Origin: Flavobacteriaceae bacterium
Lineage (GTDB): Bacteria; Bacteroidota; Bacteroidia; Flavobacteriales; Flavobacteriaceae
NCBI GenBank assembly: GCA_023257625.1
Contig: JALRBW010000009.1
Span: forward strand, 1-38,536
Direction: 5' to 3'
DNA: 38,536 nucleotides
Both the position numbers and the translations under genes were made by a program. Below the pieces are notes generated by a model. That model was not told the origin of the DNA and searched no databases. It saw only the letters and a list, made by a program, of their open reading frames with translations. Each line of letters opens with the position of its first letter. The first letter of the stretch is position 1. Of this stretch, positions 1 through 7,372 are shown one piece after another.

Positions 1-173
1 ATAATCGATAAAGATGGTTCAATCACAAATATAACAATGCGTGGTCCAGACAAAACTTAGAGAAAGAAGCTGAGCGAATTATTTCTCGCTTACCTAATAT
101 GACACCCGGAAAACAAAGAGGAAGACCCGTACGTGTTCCCTTTAGTATTCCAATTACCTTTAGGTTACAGTAG
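1..173 (+). pseudogene. 3' end of a TonB-like energy-transducing protein, frameshifted
   Basis: The first frame reads to a TAG at 58-60. Shifting by one base gives a continuation from about 54 to a TAG at 171-173, and together the two parts make a typical TonB C-terminal domain tail: a IDKDGSITNI-type strand, then EAERIISRLPNMTPGKQRG, then RVPFSIPITFRL at the end. This domain contacts the TonB box of outer-membrane transporters in the periplasm. Restoring one base near 56-58 rejoins the frames. The gene starts outside the window, so I cannot tell whether it is truly broken or whether a base was lost in sequencing at the contig edge. Confidence 0.7.
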
Positions 174-215
174 TCCAATAAAAAACCCAGCTATTTGCTG
201 GGTTTTTTATTGGAC
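173..215. terminator. Bidirectional Rho-independent terminator
   Basis: This is a perfect inverted repeat with a stem of about 19 bp (173-191 against 197-215) and a 5-nt loop. It has a CCCAGC/GCTGGG core flanked by six A on the left and six T on the right, so it can stop transcription from either side. It separates the TonB-like remnant from the ctaB operon. Confidence 0.9.
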
Positions 216-265
216 ATAAAAATATTAAACCATTTATAATAATAAAGGAAATCTATACAAATTGA

Positions 266-296
266 TTGTAGGTTGAACATTTGTCTGTTATCTTTG
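266..296 (+). promoter_or_regulatory. Bacteroidota-type promoter of the ctaB operon
   Basis: A TTG at 266-268 is followed after 20 nt by TATCTTTG at 289-296, an exact match to the TAnnTTTG -7 element of the Bacteroidota primary sigma factor. The expected transcription start lies near 302, leaving a leader of about 18 nt before the ATG at 320. Confidence 0.75.
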
Positions 297-319
297 CGCC
301 CTGAAGAGGATCTCTCGTA

Positions 320-1222
320 ATGCATGATAACAAAACTGTTCCTACTCCCGTAATGCAAATTCGTTTATCGGATTTCTCACAACTCACAAAATTTCGTTTG
401 TCTATTAGTGTGGTGATTTCCTCTATTGCAGGTTATTTTCTAGCTATTGATAATCCAGACTTTATTACGCTATTACTTTTAATTTTTGGTGGATATGCCA
501 CCGTAGGAGCCTCAAATGCTTTTAATCAAGTAATTGAAAAAGAGGAGGATACTAAAATGGAACGTACCCAAAACCGACCCCTACCAGCAGAACGCATGCA
601 CCCCACTACTGGATTGTTTATTGGTGTTATTTTAACGTTAGTAGGAATTTCAGCATTGTATTTTATCAATCTTAAAACTGCCTTTTTCGCAAGTGTTTCA
701 ATTTTTTTATACACTTGTTTGTATACTCCTTTAAAGAAAAAAACACCTCTTTCTGTTTTTGTAGGTGCGTTCCCTGGTGCAATTCCTTTTATGCTGGGTT
801 GGGTTGCCGCTACAAACGAATTTGGAATTGAACCCGGTGTATTGTTTATGATTCAGTTTTTTTGGCAGTTTCCCCACTTTTGGGCCATAGGCTGGTTAAT
901 GAACGATCAGTATCAAAAGGCTGGATTTAAAATGCTTCCTTCTGGGGCACCAGATCAGTCGACTGCTTTTCAAATTGTGTTTTATACTTTGTGGACTTTA
1001 GTTATTTCATTAGTACCAGTATTTTATGAAACAGGTAGCTTGGTTTTAAGTTATTACGCTGCATTAGGTGTAGGATTACTAGGATTAATTTTTCTTTTCT
1101 TTTCTCTTCGACTCATGTATTATAAATCGCAAACAGCAGCAAAACAGTTATTGAGAATTAGTATTCTATATATAACAGGAATTCAAATGATTTATGTAAT
1201 TGATAAAATGGTAATGGTATGA
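320..1222 (+). CDS. ctaB: Protoheme IX farnesyltransferase (heme O synthase)
   Basis: This integral membrane prenyltransferase of the UbiA family adds a farnesyl group to heme B, giving heme O, the precursor of heme A for cytochrome oxidase. The 300-residue length is normal. The acidic prenyl-binding region with the RTxNRPLP motif lies around residues 70-90 (NQVIEKEEDTKMERTQNRPL), and the second conserved loop (PFWAIGW-like, FPHFWAIGW) is near 185-195. About nine hydrophobic segments are visible. It is the first gene of a cytochrome oxidase accessory operon and has its own promoter. Its stop overlaps the next start as ATGA. In enterics the equivalent gene is cyoE. Confidence 0.95.
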   Translation: MHDNKTVPTPVMQIRLSDFSQLTKFRLSISVVISSIAGYFLAIDNPDFITLLLLIFGGYATVGASNAFNQVIEKEEDTKMERTQNRPLPAERMHPTTGLFIGVILTLVGISALYFINLKTAFFASVSIFLYTCLYTPLKKKTPLSVFVGAFPGAIPFMLGWVAATNEFGIEPGVLFMIQFFWQFPHFWAIGWLMNDQYQKAGFKMLPSGAPDQSTAFQIVFYTLWTLVISLVPVFYETGSLVLSYYAALGVGLLGLIFLFFSLRLMYYKSQTAAKQLLRISILYITGIQMIYVIDKMVMV

Positions 1223-1797
1223 ATACAAACGATCCCTCTGTATTAAAACACAATAAAGCACTCAAAATGATGCTTTGGTTTGGTATGATTAGCATGTCAA
1301 TGACCTTTGCGGGGCTGACCAGTGCTTATGTTGTTAGTAGTTCACGTGCTGATTGGATAGAACAAATTAACTTACCAGGAGCGTTTACGATAAGTACATT
1401 TATTATGGTGTTGAGTAGTTTATCATTTCATTTGGCAATGCAACAATTAAAAAAAGGAATTTTAAAACAAGCGCAAACCTTTCTTCTTACCACCCTACTG
1501 TTAGCAGTGAGTTTTGTATATTTTCAATTCCAAGGGTTTAACGGAATTATTGAACAAGGGTATTATTTTACTGGTCCTGAAAGCTCAATCACCACATCGT
1601 ACCTTTATGTATTGGTACTACTCCATTTGGCGCATTTAACAATAGGAGTTATTACTATATTAACATTGTTTTATAAAACAAGAATAGGAAAGTATCAAAA
1701 TGGAAATTTACTAGGGTTTGAATTGGCTGTTACCTTTTGGCATTTTCTTGATATTCTCTGGGTATATTTGTTTTTATTCGTTTCATTCTACGATTAA
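1219..1797 (+). CDS. Cytochrome c oxidase subunit III family protein, short form
   Basis: A 192-residue membrane protein of the heme-copper oxidase subunit III family with about five transmembrane segments. The family signature appears late, as LLHLAHLTIG near residue 135 and TFWHFLDILWVYLF near residue 175, matching the conserved H-x-H and WHFxDxxW helices. It starts inside the ctaB stop (ATGA), so the two are translationally coupled. It is shorter than classical seven-helix subunit III (about 260 residues). It is paired with the longer paralogue immediately downstream, and which of the two is the stoichiometric subunit cannot be decided from sequence. Confidence 0.88.
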   Translation: MNTNDPSVLKHNKALKMMLWFGMISMSMTFAGLTSAYVVSSSRADWIEQINLPGAFTISTFIMVLSSLSFHLAMQQLKKGILKQAQTFLLTTLLLAVSFVYFQFQGFNGIIEQGYYFTGPESSITTSYLYVLVLLHLAHLTIGVITILTLFYKTRIGKYQNGNLLGFELAVTFWHFLDILWVYLFLFVSFYD

Positions 1798-1848
1798 AAA
1801 TTAATAGATTTGCACAGACTTTAATTGAATTAAAATTTAAGAGAACTT

Positions 1849-2829
1849 ATGGAAACTTCCGCCAACGCATCAATAGAAGAAACTTCAGTTTGGGGAGGTG
1901 GGAATCACCCACTGAATGCAAGTTATGGTAAAATGATGATGTGGTTTTTTATTGTATCTGATGCCTTGACTTTTTCTGGATTTCTTGTTTCTTATGGCTT
2001 TTCCCGATTTAAAAATATTGATTCGTGGCCCATTGCAGATGAGGTATTTACCCACTTTCCTTTTTTACATGGTATAGATGCGCCAATGTATTATGTGGCC
2101 TTAATGACCTTTATATTGATATTTTCTTCTGTAACAATGGTTTTAGCAGTTGATGCAGGACATCATATGCAAAAAGCAAAAGTGACCTTTTATATGTTAT
2201 TGACCATTATTGGTGGTGCCATATTTGTGGGGTCTCAAGCTTGGGAATGGAAAAATTTTATAAAAGGAGAATACGGTGCCCTGGAAACAAAAGGAGGACA
2301 AATACTTCAATTTGTTGATCAGCAAACAGGTAAAAGAGCAGCCATTCAAGAATTTGCATTACCAGTAGCTACAGAAAGAACTACTCATGAAGCTAGTAAT
2401 GGAATATGGTACTTAGATGAAAAAAGTCTACCAACAGTATCTTTAGAAGAGGTTAAAAAGGGATTTTTAGCAGATGAACAACTTACAATCCGGATTCAAA
2501 AATTAAACGAAAAAGGTCAAAAAACAGTCCTTTCAAGAGAAGAAGCCCTTGCAAAACTTGATGAAGCTGTTGGAGTTGTTGAAGGTGCAAATTTATATCA
2601 CAATGAATATGGAAATCCACTGTTTGCAGATTTTTTCTTTTTCATCACAGGGTTTCACGGATTTCACGTTTTCTCTGGTGTAGTTATAAACGTTATCATT
2701 TTCTTTAATGTTATCATCGGCACCTACGAACGAAGAGGGCACTACGAAATGGTTGAAAAAGTAGGTCTTTATTGGCATTTTGTGGACTTAGTCTGGGTAT
2801 TTGTATTCACATTTTTCTATCTCGTATAA
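1849..2829 (+). CDS. ctaE: Cytochrome c oxidase subunit III with a large hydrophilic insertion
   Basis: A 326-residue subunit III. The N-terminal helices contain MMMWFFIVSDALTFSGF (about residues 29-45). The conserved C-terminal helices contain TGFHGFHVFSG (267-277) and LYWHFVDLVWVFVF (307-320). Between the helix ending near residue 135 and the one starting near 258 is a soluble stretch of about 110 residues (141-252) rich in K, E and Q and predicted to be helical. The usual subunit III has only a short loop there. The gap to the preceding gene is 51 nt and to the next 17 nt, so all belong to one operon. Confidence 0.92.
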   Translation: METSANASIEETSVWGGGNHPLNASYGKMMMWFFIVSDALTFSGFLVSYGFSRFKNIDSWPIADEVFTHFPFLHGIDAPMYYVALMTFILIFSSVTMVLAVDAGHHMQKAKVTFYMLLTIIGGAIFVGSQAWEWKNFIKGEYGALETKGGQILQFVDQQTGKRAAIQEFALPVATERTTHEASNGIWYLDEKSLPTVSLEEVKKGFLADEQLTIRIQKLNEKGQKTVLSREEALAKLDEAVGVVEGANLYHNEYGNPLFADFFFFITGFHGFHVFSGVVINVIIFFNVIIGTYERRGHYEMVEKVGLYWHFVDLVWVFVFTFFYLV

Positions 2830-2846
2830 TCGTAAAATAATATCAT

Positions 2847-3230
2847 ATGGCAACAGAAACTCATAATTTAGCTATTTTCAGAGGGTTGTTGAAGTTTAAA
2901 TCCAATCAGCAAAAAATTTGGGGAGTTTTGATTTTTTTATCTATTGTAACTACAATTGAAGTTGCATTAGGGATTATTAAACCTGAGGTATTATTAACTT
3001 CTTTTTTACGAATGAAACTTTTAAATTGGATTTTCATAATTTTAACTCTAGTTAAGGCTTATTATATTGCTTGGGATTTTATGCATATTCGAGATGAAAA
3101 AAGTGGCTTAAAAAACGCAATAGTTTTGCCCTTGATTATTTTAATACCCTATCTCGCTTTTATCCTTTTGCTTGAAGCAGATTATATATTTGAAGTAATG
3201 AGAAATGGGTTTGTAGCTTGGAATTTTTAA
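2847..3230 (+). CDS. Cytochrome c oxidase subunit IV family protein
   Basis: A 127-residue protein with three hydrophobic segments (about residues 25-43, 60-75 and 92-110). The pattern KAYYIAWDFMHIRDEKSGLK between the second and third helices is characteristic of prokaryotic subunit IV (CtaF/CyoD-like). This small subunit binds the oxidase core in the cytoplasmic membrane and is not itself redox active. Its position right behind the two subunit III genes agrees with this. Confidence 0.85.
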   Translation: MATETHNLAIFRGLLKFKSNQQKIWGVLIFLSIVTTIEVALGIIKPEVLLTSFLRMKLLNWIFIILTLVKAYYIAWDFMHIRDEKSGLKNAIVLPLIILIPYLAFILLLEADYIFEVMRNGFVAWNF

Positions 3231-3240
3231 GCTCAAAATA

Positions 3241-3266
3241 GAAGCGGTTTATAACCGCTTTCTTTT
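3241..3266 (+). terminator. Short intra-operon hairpin with T-rich tail
   Basis: GAAGCGGTT (3241-3249) pairs with AACCGCTTT (3253-3261), giving eight Watson-Crick pairs plus one wobble pair and a 3-nt loop, followed by TCTTTT. It sits between the subunit IV stop and the next ATG at 3267, so it may partly terminate or attenuate transcription after the structural subunit genes and before the assembly-factor genes. Confidence 0.6.
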
Positions 3267-3929
3267 ATGAAAAAGGATTTCTATAATAAAATTGTACTCG
3301 GCGTATTATTTGTATTCCCTTTGGTTGTATATCTGTTTTTTGCCTCAGGGAAAAATAATTTTGCAAAACTTCCAATACTTACTTTTGGAGTAGCTGAATT
3401 ACCTGTTGGAATGGGAGTCCAACTCCCAATTAAACTTAAAGATAAGATAACTATACTCGGATATTGGGGAGGAGATATTGAAAATAAAAAAGCAGAAGCA
3501 TTTAATTTGAATGAAAAGATTTACAAACGTTTTTTTGAATTTAGTGATTTTCAGTTTGTGTTTTTTATTGATTTAGAACACAAACCTCAAATAGACTCAC
3601 TTTTACAAAGTTTACAAGAAGGTATAGGGACCGACATTTCTAGATGGAATTTTATAAGTACAGAGTCCGAACAAATTCGCTCACATTTTGAATCCCTTCA
3701 AACCCCTTTACTATTAGACGAATTTGCAAGTACCCCTTACGTGTTTATTATAGATAAAGATTTAAATCTTAGAGGAAGAAATGATGATGAAGAAGAGGGT
3801 ACGCTTTATGGTTTTGATGCTCGCTCTGTTGCTCAATTAAATAAGAAAATGATTGATGATGTCAAAGTAATTCTTGCAGAATATAGGCTGGCATTAAAAA
3901 TTTATAACCAATCCAATAGATCGAAATAA
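3267..3929 (+). CDS. Cysteine-free membrane-anchored protein, possibly a SCO/thioredoxin-fold relative
   Basis: Not confidently assigned. The 220 residues begin with an uncleaved membrane anchor (about residues 8-27) and continue as a soluble domain facing the periplasm. The beta/alpha pattern is thioredoxin-like: a strand DKITILGYWGG where SCO has its copper motif, a strand FQFVFFIDLE, then PYVFIIDKDLNLRGR, which resembles the penultimate strand pair of SCO/AhpC-like folds. The sequence contains no cysteine at all, so the CxxxC site is absent. It lies 1 nt before the sco gene, which suggests a shared role in oxidase assembly, perhaps as a non-catalytic partner. Membership of this fold is inference. 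Confidence 0.6.
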   Translation: MKKDFYNKIVLGVLFVFPLVVYLFFASGKNNFAKLPILTFGVAELPVGMGVQLPIKLKDKITILGYWGGDIENKKAEAFNLNEKIYKRFFEFSDFQFVFFIDLEHKPQIDSLLQSLQEGIGTDISRWNFISTESEQIRSHFESLQTPLLLDEFASTPYVFIIDKDLNLRGRNDDEEEGTLYGFDARSVAQLNKKMIDDVKVILAEYRLALKIYNQSNRSK

Positions 3930-3930
3930 A

Positions 3931-4629
3931 ATGTTAAAGCAAAAAAAATATTTTGGTATTATTATTGTGGTTTTGGTTTTTGGCTATTTGGTGATTCCTA
4001 ATATTATAGAAAGAGTTAAATCGGGAACTACTATAGTAGATAATAGATCACAATCTGCGACTCCCCTACAATACATAACTTTAAATGGGGAAGCAAAAAA
4101 GGTTCCAGAATTTACTTTTTTGAATCAAGATAGTATTTATGTTTCCAACGAAGACTTTAAGGGGAAAGTTTATGTGGTAGAATTCTTTTTCACCTCTTGT
4201 CCCAGTATTTGCCCCATTATGAACAAAAACATGAAACGAATTGAAGATAAATATGGATTACGTGAAGACTTTGGAATAGCATCTTTTACTATTGATCCAA
4301 GTCATGATACCCCTTCAGTTTTAAAAGAGTATGCCGAACGGTATGATGTTTTATCCCAAAATTGGCATTTTTTAACAGGTGATATTAATTCACTTTATTC
4401 ACTAGCTAATAAAGGGTTTAATATATTTGCATCTGTAAATCCTCGTGTTGAAGGAGGATTTGAACATCAAGGTTATTTTGCTTTAATAGATAAAAACGGT
4501 TTTATACGTTCTCGATCCGACTCCTTTGGAAACCCCATTGTCTATTATACAGGAATAGATCAAGAAAATGTAGAAATTCAAGATGTTGATTTACTAATTG
4601 AGGACATTCGAAAATTACTTAAAGAATAA
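3931..4629 (+). CDS. SCO1/SenC-family copper chaperone for cytochrome oxidase
   Basis: A membrane-anchored thioredoxin-fold protein that delivers copper to the CuA site of oxidase subunit II. Of the 232 residues, 8-24 form the N-terminal anchor. The copper-binding FFFTSCPSICP has C90 and C94 (CxxxC), and the distal ligand is H179 in GGFEHQGYF. The conserved TIDPSHDTP segment is at 120-128. All copper ligands are present, so it should be functional. It starts 1 nt after the stop of the cysteine-free protein and is followed 3 nt later by the DUF420 gene. Confidence 0.93.
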   Translation: MLKQKKYFGIIIVVLVFGYLVIPNIIERVKSGTTIVDNRSQSATPLQYITLNGEAKKVPEFTFLNQDSIYVSNEDFKGKVYVVEFFFTSCPSICPIMNKNMKRIEDKYGLREDFGIASFTIDPSHDTPSVLKEYAERYDVLSQNWHFLTGDINSLYSLANKGFNIFASVNPRVEGGFEHQGYFALIDKNGFIRSRSDSFGNPIVYYTGIDQENVEIQDVDLLIEDIRKLLKE

Positions 4630-4632
4630 AAT

Positions 4633-5145
4633 ATGGAAAAGAAATATTCAATTTGGGTTTGGGCACTCTCTGTTATTATTCCTATAGCAGTAGCCATTTT
4701 ATTTATGGTGCGTATCCCAAATGTTGAACCACTAGATTTTTTACCTCCAATATATGCTACAATCAATGGGTTAACTGCCTTGCTTTTAATAGGTGCCTTT
4801 AGTGCAATAAAAAATAAAAAAATTACGCTGCATGAGCGTTTAATGAAAATATCAATTGCATTATCTGTTGTCTTTTTAGTAATGTATGTTGCCTACCATA
4901 TGACATCGGACCCTACACCATATGGAGGTGAAGGAACAATAAAATACATTTATTATTTTATTTTAATAAGTCATATTTTTTTGTCTATAGGAATTATTCC
5001 TATGGTTTTAATTACCTATGTTCGTGCAATTTCAAAACAGTTTGGAGAGCATAAAAAAATAGCTAGATACACCTTTCCTGTATGGCTTTATATAGCCATA
5101 ACCGGTGTAATCGTTTATCTTATGATTTCACCATATTATAACTAA
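4633..5145 (+). CDS. DUF420 family membrane protein (CtaM/YozB-like)
   Basis: A 170-residue protein with about five transmembrane helices. Conserved histidines appear in LHERLM (about residue 66), YHMTSD (about 92) and ISHIFLS (about 115), which is the DUF420 pattern. In Firmicutes a member of this family (CtaM) is needed for a functional heme A-containing aa3 oxidase. That precedent and its place between sco and the rest of this operon make an oxidase maturation role likely. The molecular activity is not established. Confidence 0.85.
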   Translation: MEKKYSIWVWALSVIIPIAVAILFMVRIPNVEPLDFLPPIYATINGLTALLLIGAFSAIKNKKITLHERLMKISIALSVVFLVMYVAYHMTSDPTPYGGEGTIKYIYYFILISHIFLSIGIIPMVLITYVRAISKQFGEHKKIARYTFPVWLYIAITGVIVYLMISPYYN

Positions 5146-5149
5146 ACAC

Positions 5150-5377
5150 ATGAGAAAGTTTCTCTTTTTCTTTGCTTTTTTTTGTTTTATTCTAATTTTT
5201 CCAGTCGAGGCTCAATGTTCAATGTGTAGAGCGGTTTTGTTGTCTGAAGAGGGACAAGAAGCAGCTAAAGGAATAAATAACGGAATTCTTTATTTAATGG
5301 CAATTCCTTACATTTTGGTAGGTCTTGTTGGGGTCAAAATCATTCAGATTTACAAAAAAAAGCAATCTAAAGTGTAA
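5150..5377 (+). CDS. Small CxxC membrane protein of the oxidase operon
   Basis: A 75-residue protein with an N-terminal signal-like segment (1-21, ending PVEAQ), then C23-S-M-C26, then a second hydrophobic helix (about 47-67) and a lysine-rich C-terminus. If residues 1-21 are cleaved, the mature protein starts with QCSMC outside the membrane and is anchored by one helix. A CxxC next to a SCO gene suggests metal or thiol chemistry during CuA or heme insertion, but this is inference. From memory, similar short proteins in flavobacteria have sometimes been labelled as Maf septum inhibitor; nothing in the sequence supports that name. Confidence 0.75.
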   Translation: MRKFLFFFAFFCFILIFPVEAQCSMCRAVLLSEEGQEAAKGINNGILYLMAIPYILVGLVGVKIIQIYKKKQSKV

Positions 5378-5395
5378 CATTTTAATTGAAAAGCA

Positions 5396-5434
5396 GTCTA
5401 AAGGTATATTGATGAAAAAAGTACCTTTACAGAC
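5396..5434. promoter_or_regulatory. Imperfect inverted repeat upstream of the ABC efflux operon
   Basis: GTCTAAAGGTA (5396-5406) is the reverse complement of TACCTTTACAGAC (5422-5434) apart from a 2-nt bulge, with 15 nt between the arms. No T-run follows, so it does not look like a terminator. The right arm contains TACCTTTA, one base from a TAnnTTTG promoter element, so the repeat could be an operator over the promoter of the efflux genes, whose ATG is at 5449. Confidence 0.4.
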
Positions 5435-5448
5435 CAAAATCAAGCTTG

Positions 5449-6150
5449 ATGATAAGTATTAAAGATCTTCACAAATCCTATTCAATTGGGAATTCATCAT
5501 TACACGTTTTAAAAGGTATTAATTTTGAAGTAGAAAAAGGTGAACTTGTTGCAATAATGGGTTCTTCTGGCTCGGGTAAATCTACTTTGTTAAATATATT
5601 GGGAATGCTTGATGTTGCAGATGAAGGAGATTATATCTTAGATCAAGTGCCAATCAAAAACTTAAATGAAACCAAAGCGGCCAAATACAGAAATCAATTT
5701 TTAGGTTTTGTATTTCAATCTTTTAATTTGATTAATTATAAAACTGCCTTAGAAAATGTTTCTTTACCCCTTTATTATCAAGGAATAAAACGTAAAGAAC
5801 GACAAGAAATAGCGATGGATTACCTTGATAAAGTAGGCTTAAAAGAATGGTCTACACATTTACCAAGTGAACTTTCTGGTGGGCAAAAGCAACGTGTAGC
5901 AATTGCTAGAGCCTTAGCCTCAAAACCCAAAGTACTTTTAGCTGATGAACCAACTGGAGCCCTAGATTCTACAACTTCCTATGAGGTAATGGATTTGATC
6001 CAAAAGATTAACGAAGAGGGAAATACAATTCTGGTAGTTACCCACGAAGAAGATATTGCTCAAATGTGTAAGCGAATTGTACGATTGAAAGACGGTGTTA
6101 TTATAGAAGACAAAAAAATCAATCAAGTATTAGCCACTTCGCATGTTTAG
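5449..6150 (+). CDS. ABC transporter ATP-binding protein (MacB/LolD type)
   Basis: A 233-residue cytoplasmic ATPase that powers the two permeases encoded next. Walker A GSSGSGKST is at residues 38-46. The signature LSGGQKQR, Walker B VLLADEPTGALDS and the H-loop VVTHEED follow in order. The sequence resembles ATPases of the MacB/LolD/FtsE mechanotransmission group. A TTG at 5446 directly precedes the ATG at 5449; I chose the ATG because MISIKDLHKSY is the usual N-terminus. The stop overlaps the next start by 8 bp. Confidence 0.92.
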   Translation: MISIKDLHKSYSIGNSSLHVLKGINFEVEKGELVAIMGSSGSGKSTLLNILGMLDVADEGDYILDQVPIKNLNETKAAKYRNQFLGFVFQSFNLINYKTALENVSLPLYYQGIKRKERQEIAMDYLDKVGLKEWSTHLPSELSGGQKQRVAIARALASKPKVLLADEPTGALDSTTSYEVMDLIQKINEEGNTILVVTHEEDIAQMCKRIVRLKDGVIIEDKKINQVLATSHV

Positions 6151-7372
6151 TAGAGATCGTTGGAGCGAAATATTCGAAACTATAAGTAAAAACAAACTTC
6201 GTACTTTTTTGTCGGGGTTTACTGTCGCTTTGGGAATTTTTATTTTTATAATACTATTTGGATTAGGTAATGGCCTTAAAAATACTTTTCAGGAATTTTT
6301 TCTAGACGATGCAAGCAATGCTATTTTTTTATACCCTGGTCGAACCTCAATGCCATTTAAAGGATTTAAAGCCAACAGACGTATTGAGTTTAAAAATGAT
6401 GATCTTGAAGATATCAAGCAAAACTTCACCTTGTTTACTGAATATATTACCCCCCGTATTTCTAGAAGTGCACTGACTAAATACAAAAACGAAAGCAATA
6501 CCTATTCAACTAGGGCAGTAGCTCCAGGGCATCAATTTGTTGAGAAAACAATTATAATGAAAGGGCGCTATCTAAATCAGACTGATATTGATGAAAGACG
6601 TAAAAGTGCTGTAATTGGTCGTTTAGTTGCTAAAGACCTCTTTAAAGATGAAGACCCCATTGGTAAATATATTGATGTTGGATCAAGCGCATTTAAAGTA
6701 ATAGGAGTTTTTCAAGATGAAGGTGGTGATAATGAGGAAAGAAATATTTATATACCATATACAACCCGACAACTTTTGGAAAAAAGTACCGACAGAGTAG
6801 ATCAAATTGTAGTTACATTTCCCAAAGAATTAGGTCATGCTGGAGCTGTAGCTTTTGAGACTTCTCTTAAAAAATACTTTAAAGACAAAAAATCAATTGA
6901 CCCAAGAGATCCTAATGGAATTTACATTCAAAATTTAACAGATGATTTAAAAAGAAGCCAACAATTTGCAGTTGTTCTTCAATTAATTGTAAGTATTGTT
7001 GGACTGGGAACACTAATTGCAGGAATTATTGGGATTTCAAATATAATGGTTTTTGTTGTTAAAGAGCGAACTAAAGAATTAGGTATTCGAAAAGCGATAG
7101 GAGCCACACCAAAATCAGTGATTCAAATGATACTTCAAGAATCAATTTTTATTACTACACTCTCTGGATATTTAGGCCTATTTTTAGGTATAGTCGTTTT
7201 AAAGAATATAGGTCTTCGACTCGAAGATTACTTTATTAAAAATCCATTTATCGATATGGGAACTGCCATTGCAGCCACTGTAATACTAATAGTTTTTGGA
7301 GCTATTGCCGGATATATTCCAGCCAAACGAGCTGCACGAATTAAACCCATTGTAGCCTTAAGAGATGAATAG
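6143..7372 (+). CDS. ABC transporter permease, MacB/FtsX type (first)
   Basis: A 409-residue permease with the MacB layout: an amphipathic N-terminus, TM1 (about residues 22-43), a periplasmic MacB-PCD-like domain (about 45-275), then three helices (about 280-310, 335-355 and 370-395) ending in GYIPAKRAARIKPIVALRDE. The conserved cytoplasmic coupling segment VKERTKELGIRKAIGATP precedes the second last helix pair. Unlike MacB, the ATPase is a separate protein. The gene overlaps both neighbours by 8 bp, so the three are made together. The second permease is a clear paralogue, suggesting a heterodimer. Confidence 0.9.
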   Translation: MFSRDRWSEIFETISKNKLRTFLSGFTVALGIFIFIILFGLGNGLKNTFQEFFLDDASNAIFLYPGRTSMPFKGFKANRRIEFKNDDLEDIKQNFTLFTEYITPRISRSALTKYKNESNTYSTRAVAPGHQFVEKTIIMKGRYLNQTDIDERRKSAVIGRLVAKDLFKDEDPIGKYIDVGSSAFKVIGVFQDEGGDNEERNIYIPYTTRQLLEKSTDRVDQIVVTFPKELGHAGAVAFETSLKKYFKDKKSIDPRDPNGIYIQNLTDDLKRSQQFAVVLQLIVSIVGLGTLIAGIIGISNIMVFVVKERTKELGIRKAIGATPKSVIQMILQESIFITTLSGYLGLFLGIVVLKNIGLRLEDYFIKNPFIDMGTAIAATVILIVFGAIAGYIPAKRAARIKPIVALRDE

